15,824 bases of DNA from Pseudomonadota bacterium (GTDB taxonomy: Bacteria; Pseudomonadota; Gammaproteobacteria; Xanthomonadales; Xanthomonadaceae). Position numbers and translations under genes: made by a program. The stretch lies in contig JAEXNZ010000342.1 in assembly GCA_023439425.1 (NCBI GenBank), positions 1 to 15,824 on the forward strand, in the 5' to 3' direction. The notes beneath the pieces are model-generated. The model did no database searches, was not told the origin of the DNA, and worked only from the letters and a program-made list of their open reading frames with translations. Positions 7,259 to 15,169 of this stretch are shown here, piece after piece (position 1 is the first letter of the stretch; every line of letters begins with the position of its first letter).

Positions 7259-7296
7259 GCGCGGTTGGTTGAAAAAGCGACGTTCTGGCAAAGGAC

Positions 7297-7319
7297 GCTG
7301 GAGCGCCGCTCGCCCCAGC
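7297..7319 (+). terminator. Possible weak terminator hairpin after the LysR gene
   Basis: GCTGG-a-GCG (7297-7305) can pair with CGC-c-CCAGC (7311-7319) around a 5-nt loop, with one internal A/C mismatch. It begins about 38 nt after the LysR stop. The bases after it (cgcgcttatagg) hold only two adjacent Ts, so if it terminates it does so weakly or with Rho. Confidence 0.3.
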
Positions 7320-7327
7320 CGCGCTTA

Positions 7328-7341
7328 TAGGAATCATCCTA
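7328..7341. promoter_or_regulatory. Candidate response-regulator box in the leader of the two-component operon
   Basis: TAGGAATCATCCTA has 5-bp inverted arms (TAGGA/TCCTA) around ATCA and matches 11 of 14 positions of the RcsAB box as remembered (TAAGAATATTCCTA). It also resembles paired BvgA/EvgA heptads. A third heptad, TAAGAAT, sits at 7380-7386. The box is about 66-80 bp before the GTG at 7407, a sensible place for autoregulation by the adjacent LuxR-type response regulator. The TAGGAAT heptad occurs elsewhere in this window only upstream of the fimbrial operon (3061), as far as I could find by eye. Confidence 0.4.
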
Positions 7342-7406
7342 ATCTGATGTCAGAAGAACCTTGTGACGCGTTCAAGCAGTAAGAATGGCGCAAATCCCAC
7401 GATTGC

Positions 7407-8066
7407 GTGCCTCCCTTGTCCAAGCGCCATCCAGGTCCCGTGTGCGGAAAATGCCTTCCGTCCGTTCTCAAGATTGCCCTGCTGGACGACCACGATGTGG
7501 TCCGCCATGGCAGTTGCGTCCATCTATCCAACCACAACCGGCTTGAAGTGGTGGGCAATCATGCACGCAGCAGCGCGCTGATTGCCACGCTGGCCCGTTG
7601 CCATGTCGACGTGGCGGTCATCGATTACGCGCTGGCCGAAGGCGACCTGCAGGGCATGGAGCTGCTGCGCATGCTGCGCCGCCGCTTCCCTCGAGTGCGA
7701 CTACTGATGTTTTCGGCCAACGTCCACCATGTGATGATCTCCAACACCATCGCCGCCGGTGCCGCGGGCGTGGTGTCGAAAAGCCAGTCACTGGAGGAAC
7801 TGGCGCGCGCCGTCGGCCGCGTGGCTGCCGGACACATCCACCTGCCCGAGGGCTATCGCGATGAGCACGCCGAACATCGGCTGACCCCCAGTGAACGTGA
7901 GGTGCTGCAGCTGTGCCTGAGCGGCATGACCGTCACCGAGATCGCCGCGGTCCGCAACCGCAGCATCAAGACCATCAGCACACAGAAGCACGCCGCCTTC
8001 CGCAAGCTGGGGCTGCGCACCGACCGCGACCTGTTCACGCTGCGCCATCAACTGGCGGTGTTGTGA
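7407..8066 (+). CDS. LuxR/NarL-family response regulator (BvgA/EvgA-like)
   Basis: The 219-aa protein is the DNA-binding output of the adjacent hybrid kinase. The receiver domain has LLDDHDVV (acidic pair), the phospho-accepting D73 in AVIDYAL and the conserved K125 in GVVSKSQS (numbering from GTG 7407). The C-terminal LuxR HTH (about 155-215) contains LTPSEREVLQLCLSGMTVTE and then SIKTISTQKHAAFRKLG. This layout matches BvgA, EvgA and FimZ. The start is uncertain: GTG 7407 is the first possible start in the frame, but TTG 7416 or GTG 7440 would also give an intact receiver, and none has a good Shine-Dalgarno. The stop overlaps the kinase start by GTGA, giving translational coupling. A candidate autoregulatory box lies at 7328-7341. 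Confidence 0.9.
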   Translation: MPPLSKRHPGPVCGKCLPSVLKIALLDDHDVVRHGSCVHLSNHNRLEVVGNHARSSALIATLARCHVDVAVIDYALAEGDLQGMELLRMLRRRFPRVRLLMFSANVHHVMISNTIAAGAAGVVSKSQSLEELARAVGRVAAGHIHLPEGYRDEHAEHRLTPSEREVLQLCLSGMTVTEIAAVRNRSIKTISTQKHAAFRKLGLRTDRDLFTLRHQLAVL

Positions 8067-10426
8067 GCACGGCGCGTTGCTGCGGCGCAGCGCTGCTGAC
8101 GGGCTGGTTGCTGGCGTTCACCGCCCATGCATCCGACGGCAACCGCCTGATCCGTGTGGCTGCCGACCCGTCACAGCATCGTCTGCTCACCCCGGAAACC
8201 CGGTCGGCGCGCGATGCCAACCTGGTCAGCAGCTACGCCCAGCTGGTGAGCCAGGAAACCGGGCTCAGCTTCCGTGAGCAGCGGGTGGAATCCACGCGCG
8301 CCGCATTGCAGGCGTTGTGTGACGGCCAGGCCGACCTGATGCTGCTGCTGGGTGGACTGGAGGGCGCGCCCTGCAACACATTGGTCGCCTCGCCCGCGTA
8401 TTACCGCGGCCAGGCTTTGCTGGCCAGCCGCCACACCCACCCCAATCCGCCCGAGCTTTCGCATCTGCGCCGCATTGCGGTGATCGGCGGAAGCCGCTAC
8501 GCCGAGTGGCTGGCCAGCCATCACCCGAACCTGCAGACGATGTCCGTGCCCACGCTGCGCGAGGCGTTGGCGGCGGTGGAAACCGGCGTTGCCGATGTGG
8601 CCCTGGAGCTGGACGTGGCCATGCGACCGCTGGTGCGCCGCGATCACGGCGACAGCCTGCTGCTGCACGGCGCACCTGGCAATCTACCGGGCAGCCTGCA
8701 TCTGGTGGTGCGGCAGCAGGACCACGCGCTGCTGGACCAGATCCACCAGGCGATGCGATCGATCAGCCCGCAGGAACATGCGCTGTTGATGCAGCGCTGG
8801 ACCCGCGCCACCTATTTCAGTGGACCCTCGATTGCCGTGCTGTCGCAGCACTTCCGATGGGAACTGGTGACCATGGGCCTGACCGTGCTGTCGCTGCTGG
8901 CTGCCGGCTTCTGGCTGCGCCGCACGCAGTTGGCCGCGCAGCGCAGTGAGCGCCAGCAGGCCCTGTTCATCGCCACGATGAGCCATGAGGTGCGCAACGC
9001 GGCGCAGACATTGGTGGCCTCGGTGGACCTGCTGCAGCAGTCCGGCCTGGACAAGGGCCAGCAGCAGCTGGCCGATGCCGCCCGAGTCGCCGGAAGCGGG
9101 CTGCGCCAGCTGCTCGGGCATGCCCTGGACTACTCGCGCCTTGCTGCCGGCGAGTACCACCCCCGCCCCGCCTGGCAGGACATGCGGCAACTGGCGCTGG
9201 AGTGTGCGGCCACCCACCGCCCCAGCGCCGAGGACAAAGGGCTGACCCTCACCGTGCGCCAGCTGACCGACCCGCTGCCTCGCATGTGGGTGGACGCCGA
9301 CGCGCTGCGCCAGGTGTTGAACAACCTGCTTGGCAACGCGCTCAAGTTCACCGATCGCGGCGGCATTGAGATCCTGCTGGAACTGAGGCTGGAACCCGAG
9401 CGCGCCACGTTGCTGCTGGGCGTCCACGACACCGGCATCGGCATTGCGCCCGAGCAGCAGCATGCCGCGTTCAAGCCGTTCGCGCAGGTGCACGACGCGC
9501 AGGCTCACCCGACGGCCGGCTCGGGCCTGGGTCTGGCGATCTGCAATGACCTGGTGAAGGCATCGGGCGGCCAGGTGAGCCTGTGCAGCGTGCCCGGCCA
9601 GGGCAGCAGCTTCGAGGTCCTGCTGCCGGTGGTCATTGAAGCCTCCGACAGTGGGCCGGTCGGCCAGCCCCTGGCCGGACGCTCGCTGTTGCTGGTCGAA
9701 GACCATGCGATGAACCGCACCGTGGTCAGCCGGCAGCTGGCGGCGCTCGGGGCATCCGTCAGCACCGCCGCCGACGCTGCGGCCGCGCTGCAGGTCCAGG
9801 CCAGCGAGCCCTGCGGGGTGGTGCTGCTGGACTGCGTGCTGGGCGATATCAACGGGTACGACCTGGCCAGGCTGCTACGGCGGCAAGAGCTGGAACAGCA
9901 ACGTCCGCCCGCCATGCTGATCGCGCTGTCCGCCAATGACGCACCGGCACATGTGCAACGCTGTCGCGACTGCGGGATGGATGCAGTGCTGTACAAACCG
10001 CTGGATATGCGTCAGCTGCTGTCGCTGTTGGGGCTGGGCAGCTCTGCCGCGGGCGTGGCGGACACGTCGCCGACCGCCAGCGATGATCCGATGTGGCTGC
10101 ACTATCTGCAGGCCGTGCTGGAAGAGCAGCAGGTCATCCATGAAGCGCTGCGCGCCCACGATGGCAATCGCCTGCGCCACCACGCCCATCGCCTGGCCGG
10201 GGTGCTGCGCATGCTGGGGCAGCCGTCGCTGGCGGGCATCGCCTCCGACCTGCACGAACTGGACCTTGAGGAACCCGCCGACTGGCTGGAGGTGGAGCGC
10301 CTGCTGGGCTATCTGCGCCCGGCGCTGGCGCTGCTGACGCGCAGCTGCCCTACTTCAGCTGCAACGGGTAGCGCTGCCACAGCACATGCACCAGAAACCC
10401 GGTCAGTTCCGGATCCTTGGCCGTGA
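8063..10426 (+). CDS. EvgS/BvgS-like hybrid sensor histidine kinase
   Basis: This 787-aa inner-membrane phosphorelay kinase starts at GTG 8063, overlapping the response-regulator stop. In order: signal peptide (1-23); one periplasmic solute-binding-like domain (about 27-260), with cysteines C86 and C104 able to form a disulfide; membrane segment (about 268-288); HisKA with phospho-H308 in MSHEVRNA; HATPase with N425 (NNLLGNALKF), DTGIGIAP and GSGLGLAIC; receiver with D590 in VVLLDCVLGD and the lysine of LYKPLD; and Hpt with H709 in HAHRLAGVLRMLGQ. BvgS has two sensor domains and a PAS domain; here there is one sensor domain and only about 20 residues between membrane and H308, so no PAS. The H-box lacks the common proline after T/N. 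The last 25 residues are low-complexity and overlap the convergent small gene. Predicted relay is H308 to D590 to H709 to the response regulator. Confidence 0.93.
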   Translation: MSTARCCGAALLTGWLLAFTAHASDGNRLIRVAADPSQHRLLTPETRSARDANLVSSYAQLVSQETGLSFREQRVESTRAALQALCDGQADLMLLLGGLEGAPCNTLVASPAYYRGQALLASRHTHPNPPELSHLRRIAVIGGSRYAEWLASHHPNLQTMSVPTLREALAAVETGVADVALELDVAMRPLVRRDHGDSLLLHGAPGNLPGSLHLVVRQQDHALLDQIHQAMRSISPQEHALLMQRWTRATYFSGPSIAVLSQHFRWELVTMGLTVLSLLAAGFWLRRTQLAAQRSERQQALFIATMSHEVRNAAQTLVASVDLLQQSGLDKGQQQLADAARVAGSGLRQLLGHALDYSRLAAGEYHPRPAWQDMRQLALECAATHRPSAEDKGLTLTVRQLTDPLPRMWVDADALRQVLNNLLGNALKFTDRGGIEILLELRLEPERATLLLGVHDTGIGIAPEQQHAAFKPFAQVHDAQAHPTAGSGLGLAICNDLVKASGGQVSLCSVPGQGSSFEVLLPVVIEASDSGPVGQPLAGRSLLLVEDHAMNRTVVSRQLAALGASVSTAADAAAALQVQASEPCGVVLLDCVLGDINGYDLARLLRRQELEQQRPPAMLIALSANDAPAHVQRCRDCGMDAVLYKPLDMRQLLSLLGLGSSAAGVADTSPTASDDPMWLHYLQAVLEEQQVIHEALRAHDGNRLRHHAHRLAGVLRMLGQPSLAGIASDLHELDLEEPADWLEVERLLGYLRPALALLTRSCPTSAATGSAATAHAPETRSVPDPWP

Positions 10427-10622
10427 TCGACGCGCGGATCTTGTCCAGCAGCACCATGTCGGTGCAGGTACGCACGTCAGCGTGCCCGGCCTGCCCGGCC
10501 CGGCGCGCGCGGTATCGGGCCGCCCGCTGGGCATCGGTCATCGCGTATCCGAACGTGGGCGGCCGACCGCGCTTGCGCGGCAGCATCAGCTCCAGGGTGC
10601 CGGGGTCATCTTCATCACGCAT
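10350..10622 (-). CDS. Small basic protein with AT-hook-like motif, function unknown
   Basis: The frame gives 90 residues from ATG 10622. Seen: an acidic start (MRDEDD), the AT-hook-like core PRKRGRPPTFG (15-25), a basic helix MTDAQRAARYRARR (28-41), and a C-terminal part (55-90) without recognisable motif. The GRPP core followed by a MTxAxRxxRYRxRR helix recurs in small proteins of proteobacteria and phages, suggesting nucleic-acid binding; that is inference. It lies 41 nt after crcB on the same strand, so it is probably co-transcribed. There is no Shine-Dalgarno before the ATG. The 3' end overlaps the convergent kinase gene by 77 nt. Codon use resembles its neighbours and the frame is intact, so I take it as real. 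Confidence 0.7.
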   Translation of the reverse strand: MRDEDDPGTLELMLPRKRGRPPTFGYAMTDAQRAARYRARRAGQAGHADVRTCTDMVLLDKIRASITAKDPELTGFLVHVLWQRYPLQLK

Positions 10623-10663
10623 GACGGATCGGGAGGAAAAACGGGGGCGCGAAAGATACCACG

Positions 10664-11065
10664 TCAGGCACTGGATTCGGCCACCCGGGCCCCCACCCAG
10701 ACCAACGCGAAACCCGCCAGCAGGCTGACCGCCAGATACACCGGCATCACCCAGCCGTGCCCGTTGCGCACCAGCAACACGGCCTCGAGCATCATCGACG
10801 AAAACGTGGTCAGCCCACCGATGATGCCGACGATGATGAAAGCTCGCCAGAACGGAGCCGCGGCCCCCTTGGACTGCAGCCACACCATCACGTAACCGAC
10901 CGCGAAGGCCCCGATCAGATTGACGGTCAGCGTGCCCCACGGGAAACCCGTGCCGAACTGGCGCAGCAGGGCGTCGCCGATGATGAAACGCAGCGACGCA
11001 CCCAGCGCGCCGCCCAGCATGACCAGCCCGAGCTGCTGCCACCACGCCCCCGGCAGCAGGCTCAC
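10664..11065 (-). CDS. crcB: CrcB/Fluc fluoride ion channel
   Basis: The 133-aa inner-membrane protein exports fluoride as a dual-topology dimer. Four hydrophobic segments are visible (about 12-30, 44-64, 73-97, 106-127). Family signatures are GGALGASLRF (18-27), GTLTVNLIGAFAVG (44-57) with the pore asparagine N49, and GGLTTFSS (83-90), the conserved break with the pore phenylalanine F88. GTG at 11065 overlaps the rarA stop (GTGA, 11065-11062), so its translation is coupled to rarA and there is no room for a separate fluoride riboswitch directly in front of it. Expression is thus likely constitutive with rarA. Confidence 0.93.
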   Translation of the reverse strand: MSLLPGAWWQQLGLVMLGGALGASLRFIIGDALLRQFGTGFPWGTLTVNLIGAFAVGYVMVWLQSKGAAAPFWRAFIIVGIIGGLTTFSSMMLEAVLLVRNGHGWVMPVYLAVSLLAGFALVWVGARVAESSA

Positions 11066-12423
11066 GCCTGCCTCTTGGCGGCACGGGCCCGCGCGCGTTC
11101 TGCACGCAGGCGGTCCAGCTTCTCCTTCAGCTTGATCTCCAGCCCACGCGGCACCGGTTCGTAATACACCCGCTCGCCCATGGCATCCGGGAAACCGGTC
11201 TGGTCCAGCGCGATGCCGCCCTCGGCATCGTGGTCGTACTGGTAGGTCTTGCCGTAGCCCAGCTCTTTCATCAGCTTGGTCGGCGCATTGCGCAGGTGCA
11301 GCGGCACTTCCTGGGTGCCGGTTTCGCGCACCTCGGCCTTGGCCAGATTGAAGGCAGCATAGCCCGCATTGGACTTGGCGGTGCTGGCCAGATACAGCAC
11401 CAGCTGCGCGAACGCCAGTACGCCTTCCGGGCTGCCCAGCCGTTCGTAGATGTCCCACGCTTCCAGCGCCATGCTCTGCGCGCGCGGGTCGGCCAGGCCG
11501 ATGTCCTCGATCGCCATGCGGGTCAGGCGGCGCGCCAGGTAGGCCGGGTCACAGCCGCCGTCCAGCATCCGGGTCAGCCAGTACAGCGCCGCATCGGGAT
11601 TGGAGCTGCGCACCGACTTGTGCAGCGCCGAGATCTGGTCGTAGAACTGTTCGCCGCCCTTGTCGAAGCGGCGGGTGCGGTCGGCCAGCACCTGCTGCAG
11701 CATCTCCGGGGTGATCACCCCGTTGTCGCCGCCTGCCAGCTCCGCTGCGATCTCCAACAGGGTCAGCGCCCGGCGCACATCGCCGTCGGCGGCGGTGGCG
11801 ATTTCCAGCAATGCCTCCGCACTCACCTGCACCGGTTCCGCACCCAGGCCCCGCTCCGGGTCCTGCAGCGCCCGCTGCAGCGCCTCGACCACATCGGCCG
11901 GCGATACTGCCTCCAGCACGTGCACGCGGCAGCGTGACAGCAACGCGGAGTTCAATTCGAATGAGGGATTTTCAGTGGTGGCCCCGACGAACACGATGGT
12001 GCCGCGCTCGATATGCGGCAGGAACGCATCCTGCTGGGCCTTGTTGAAACGGTGCACCTCGTCGACGAACAGGACGGTGCGACGACCTTCGGCAAAGCGC
12101 TGCGCCGCTTCCGCCAACACCTGCCTTACCTCCGGCAGGCCGGACAGCACGGCCGAAATCGCGCGGAACTCGGCGTCGGCGTAATGCGCGAGCAGCAGCG
12201 ACAGCGTGGTCTTGCCGCAGCCCGGTGGGCCCCACAGGATCATCGAGTGCACATGCCCCGATTCCACCGCGCGGCGCAGCGCGCTGCCCGGTGCAAGCAG
12301 GCGCTTCTGCCCGACCATTTCATCCAGGGTCTGGGGGCGCATCCGCTCGGCGAGCGGGCGCAGGTGGTCCCGATCCACGGTCAGCAGATCGGGACCATTG
12401 AATGTCGTTCGGTTTCTGGCCAC
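11062..12423 (-). CDS. rarA: RarA (MgsA) AAA+ replication-recombination ATPase
   Basis: The 453-aa protein is the bacterial RarA/MgsA/WRNIP1 ATPase, which acts at stalled replication forks with SSB and RecA. Seen: LRPLAERMRPQTLDEMVGQ at 21-39, Walker A GPPGCGKT (65-72), Walker B VLFVDEVH (117-124), sensor 1 GATTENPSF (147-155) and the arginine region SALLSRCRV (159-167). The C-terminal part carries the conserved HKSVRSSNPDAALYWLTRML segment and the family-specific tetramerisation region, and the length is normal. The start is GTG at 12423, 22 nt after the lolA stop, with only a poorly spaced AGGG before it; GTG at codon 16 is an unlikely alternative. It overlaps crcB. Confidence 0.96.
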   Translation of the reverse strand: MARNRTTFNGPDLLTVDRDHLRPLAERMRPQTLDEMVGQKRLLAPGSALRRAVESGHVHSMILWGPPGCGKTTLSLLLAHYADAEFRAISAVLSGLPEVRQVLAEAAQRFAEGRRTVLFVDEVHRFNKAQQDAFLPHIERGTIVFVGATTENPSFELNSALLSRCRVHVLEAVSPADVVEALQRALQDPERGLGAEPVQVSAEALLEIATAADGDVRRALTLLEIAAELAGGDNGVITPEMLQQVLADRTRRFDKGGEQFYDQISALHKSVRSSNPDAALYWLTRMLDGGCDPAYLARRLTRMAIEDIGLADPRAQSMALEAWDIYERLGSPEGVLAFAQLVLYLASTAKSNAGYAAFNLAKAEVRETGTQEVPLHLRNAPTKLMKELGYGKTYQYDHDAEGGIALDQTGFPDAMGERVYYEPVPRGLEIKLKEKLDRLRAERARARAAKRQA

Positions 12424-12445
12424 GCCCTATTGTATGACGGCGCGG

Positions 12446-13084
12446 TCAATTGCCGATGACGTCGGTGCCCTTCGGCGGGGTGAAGGTGAAGGTGTCCTTG
12501 CTGAAGGCAGGATTGCGCTTCCAGCCGCTGAATTTGATCACCGTACGCTGGCCGACCGCGTCCAGCACTTCCATCCGGGCCAGGCCCTGCGCGTTGAAGC
12601 CCAGCGCGGCGTACTGGAAGGCGGTTTCGGTTTCACGCTTGGGGCTCAGCGACAGCCACTGCAGGCCATCACGCGGCGCGGCTTCCTCACTGACGTCGTA
12701 CTGCTTGTCCAGCAGCGCCGGGGTGACCAGCGCAATCAGCGGACTGTTCTTTTCCTCTGCGCCCTGCTCGCGGACGGTCGCCTGCTCCAGGTCCGGCTCA
12801 TACACCCAGACTTTCCTGCCATCGGCGACGATCACCTGCACGTGCGGCTTCTGGTACTCCCAGCGCAGCTGGCTCGGGGTGGACAGTGCGACCCGGCCGC
12901 TGGTGGCTTCCTTGACCTTGCCGTTCTTGTCGAACACCTGCTGGCTGAACTGCCCATCCAGGCCTTTCAGGCCCTGGGTGAAGCGGTTGAGCTCATCGCG
13001 CCCACCGGCCCAGGCGCTGGCCGAAACGGCGCTGGCGCAGACCAGGGCAGCGGCAACAAGGTGGCGGCGGAAAGAGGTCTGCAT
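12446..13084 (-). CDS. lolA: Outer-membrane lipoprotein carrier LolA
   Basis: The 212-aa periplasmic chaperone takes lipoproteins from the LolCDE complex and hands them to LolB at the outer membrane. Residues 1-26 form a signal peptide ending SASAWA. The mature protein shows the LolA pattern: LNRFTQGLKGLDGQFSQ near the start, the SGRVALSTPSQLRWEYQKP strand region, VIVADGRKVWVYEPDLEQ, and a late FTFTPPKGTDVI. Length and order fit the family. It lies between the DUF3857 gene and rarA on the same strand; lolA-rarA next to ftsK is a common gammaproteobacterial arrangement. ATG 13084 is preceded by a weak GGAT. Confidence 0.95.
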   Translation of the reverse strand: MQTSFRRHLVAAALVCASAVSASAWAGGRDELNRFTQGLKGLDGQFSQQVFDKNGKVKEATSGRVALSTPSQLRWEYQKPHVQVIVADGRKVWVYEPDLEQATVREQGAEEKNSPLIALVTPALLDKQYDVSEEAAPRDGLQWLSLSPKRETETAFQYAALGFNAQGLARMEVLDAVGQRTVIKFSGWKRNPAFSKDTFTFTPPKGTDVIGN

Positions 13085-13174
13085 GCGGGTATCCAGGCGG
13101 AATTGAAGGATGGAGGCAGTGTGCCCGGCTCAAGCTGAATGGGCGGTGCAGCGGCTGCCGCCAGACAGCCGATA

Positions 13175-15130
13175 TTATAGATCGGCCTGCACCGTGCGCA
13201 GGTCGCCATACAACACCTGACCGCGGAAACCGCGGCGTACCTGCTGATACAGCTCACGGAACGCAGGGTAATCGGCGGGCTGGCACAGGGCCTGCGCGCC
13301 GCGCACCGCGCGCTGGTGCAGACGATGCTGCGCTACGATCACCTGCCCTTCCCGGCTCCAGCGCAGCTGGTACTCGCCAGCCGCATTGCGGAAGTCGAGG
13401 TCGCGCGGAATCGCCACGATCGGCACGCCGGCCGGAAATTCCAGCCGATAGCGCTCCTCACGCAGATTGTCGTTGCAGTAGAAAGGCGTGGCGTTCTGCT
13501 CGGCCGAAGTATTGCTGTAGATGTCACGGAACGACTCACCGCCCGGCGCATCCGGCAGCGGCATGCCGCCGACTACACCGAAGTCGACGTAGTCGCGGGC
13601 GTGGAAGTCGTAGCGATAATTGAAGCGCTGGCCGAGGTCCTGCGGGTCGCCGAGCAGGGTGAGCTGCCCGCTGCCGTCGAATCCTGACGAGGCCATGATC
13701 GACTCTTCAACCCGGCTGCGGTTCTGCGCATTGAGGCGCGCGAACGCCGCGCGCAACCCGATTTCGCCAACCTCGCGCAGGTCCTGTTCGGTGCGTCCCT
13801 GCAGGTTCCCTTCGCGGTCGAATTGGAAGCTGACCGCAAAGCCGGCCCCGTTACGGGCACTGTCATTGGCCGGCGTGCGCGCCAGCGCGGCGGTGCGGGT
13901 GTGCAGCACCGGGACGCCGAGATCGCCCTCGGGCAGCTGCCCGAAGCGGGCATAGGTGCTGGTGGAATCCAGATACAGGTCGAACTCGGGCACGTAGGTG
14001 ATGGCGTGGTTGAAACGCCCCAGCATCGGCACTGCCGGCAAGGTAGGACCACCGCCCGCCCCGATCAGCACCGGCGTGCTGTCGATGCCACGGGCGGCCA
14101 GCAGCGCCTCCAGGATCACCACATGGTCCTTGCAGTCACCGTAGTGGTTGTCGAGGATGCTCTGCGCCGGATTCGGCTCCAGGCCGCCATTGCCCAGGTA
14201 CACCGCCACGTAGCGTATGTTCTGCGCGACCCAGCGATACAGCGCATCCGCCTGCGCGCGACGATCGTCGATGCCCTGGGTGATCTGGTCGGCCAGCGCC
14301 TGGATGCCCGGTGTCACCTGCGCGGCCACGCCCGCCTTGGCCTGGTACGCGCGCGCCAGCTCGGACCAGTCCCGATAGGTGCTGGCCATGATGGTGGGGC
14401 TGAATTCCCAGGCGGCCGCTGTCCAGTTCTGCACCGGCATCGGCGTGCTGCGCTGGTAGCGCCACTCCCATTGCGCCAGGTCGCCGCGCCGCTTCGGCCG
14501 GGTGCTGCCCTGCACACCCCGCTGCTCCACGAGCATCGGCAGGCTGGCCGGCGCGGTCAGGGTCACCCGGGCGTCGTCGTACTGGTTGAACACACTGAAG
14601 GTTTCCCACAGGCCAAAGTAGCCCGGGAAGTACGGCTGGGTCTGGGTGCGACGGGTCTGGTACACCAGCCGGGTGCCGGGAGCCAGGTTGGGAAACACCA
14701 CCACCCGCACCTTGCGGTCGGCGTACATCGCCGCGGCCGCACTGGAATAGCTTTCCTGGGTGTAGATACGTTCGGCCGGCACCTCGCGGCGTTGCCCGTC
14801 GGCGGTGATGGTGTAGGCCGACAGCACCTCCAGCGTTTCCATCTTTTCGCTGTAGCTCAGGCGCACCTGGCTGAACTGCTCCACCGCCGCCTTGGTCTTG
14901 AGCAGGATCTCGTATTCCTCGGTCTGCACATTGCCGGCGTCAGGACGCACCACGTAATCGGCACGGTAGCGGACGAAGCTGTAGTTGTTGCTGGCCTGGG
15001 CGTCGCTGGCCGGTGCGCTCGAGGGCTGCGTGGGTGCGGCCGGGGATGGGGCCGGCACCTGGGTCTGGGCGTGTGCCAGCGTTGAGGCGGACAACAGGCT
15101 CGCCACCAGGATCCATCGGATCGACGTCAT
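13175..15130 (-). CDS. Secreted DUF3857 and transglutaminase-like domain protein
   Basis: The 651-aa protein has a signal peptide (1-21, ending LAHA), a Pro/Ala/Ser linker (22-48), a DUF3857 beta-rich domain (about 50-210: YRADYVVRPD, then LVYQTRRTQTQPYFPGYFG), and a transglutaminase-like domain (about 265-395). The expected Cys-His-Asp triad is present: C333 in YGDCKDHVVILEALL, H375 in FNHAITYV and D388 in LYLDSTS. The remaining 250 residues are a further beta-rich extension. Such domains act as cysteine proteases, amidases or cross-linkers; the substrate is unknown, and the location is periplasmic or outer envelope. AAGGA stands seven bases before ATG 15130. It follows ftsK by 98 nt, with a REP element in the gap. 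Confidence 0.9.
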   Translation of the reverse strand: MTSIRWILVASLLSASTLAHAQTQVPAPSPAAPTQPSSAPASDAQASNNYSFVRYRADYVVRPDAGNVQTEEYEILLKTKAAVEQFSQVRLSYSEKMETLEVLSAYTITADGQRREVPAERIYTQESYSSAAAAMYADRKVRVVVFPNLAPGTRLVYQTRRTQTQPYFPGYFGLWETFSVFNQYDDARVTLTAPASLPMLVEQRGVQGSTRPKRRGDLAQWEWRYQRSTPMPVQNWTAAAWEFSPTIMASTYRDWSELARAYQAKAGVAAQVTPGIQALADQITQGIDDRRAQADALYRWVAQNIRYVAVYLGNGGLEPNPAQSILDNHYGDCKDHVVILEALLAARGIDSTPVLIGAGGGPTLPAVPMLGRFNHAITYVPEFDLYLDSTSTYARFGQLPEGDLGVPVLHTRTAALARTPANDSARNGAGFAVSFQFDREGNLQGRTEQDLREVGEIGLRAAFARLNAQNRSRVEESIMASSGFDGSGQLTLLGDPQDLGQRFNYRYDFHARDYVDFGVVGGMPLPDAPGGESFRDIYSNTSAEQNATPFYCNDNLREERYRLEFPAGVPIVAIPRDLDFRNAAGEYQLRWSREGQVIVAQHRLHQRAVRGAQALCQPADYPAFRELYQQVRRGFRGQVLYGDLRTVQADL

Positions 15131-15169
15131 TGCGGTGTCCTTGTGCGTGAGGGTCGATGGATTTCTGGT

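Noticed and set aside
6116..7291. 391-aa open frame on the minus strand
   Set aside because: Antisense shadow of the WYL and LysR regulator genes, whose domains are clear in the plus strand.
7259..7406. Small gene between LysR and response regulator
   Set aside because: Short frames here lack ribosome sites and recognisable features; the region is better read as a terminator/leader.
8684..9706. 340-aa open frame on the minus strand
   Set aside because: Antisense shadow of the hybrid kinase; no recognisable protein features.
11066..11120. Fluoride riboswitch before crcB
   Set aside because: crcB overlaps the rarA coding sequence by 4 nt, and no aptamer-like conserved pattern was seen.
13152..13171. 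CGGCTG...CAGCCG inverted repeat between the DUF3857 gene and lolA as a terminator
   Set aside because: Only 6 bp with an 8-nt loop and no T-run on the minus strand; too weak to call.
13823..15085. 420-aa open frame on the plus strand
   Set aside because: Antisense shadow of the DUF3857/transglutaminase gene, His/Arg/Gly-rich and without domains.
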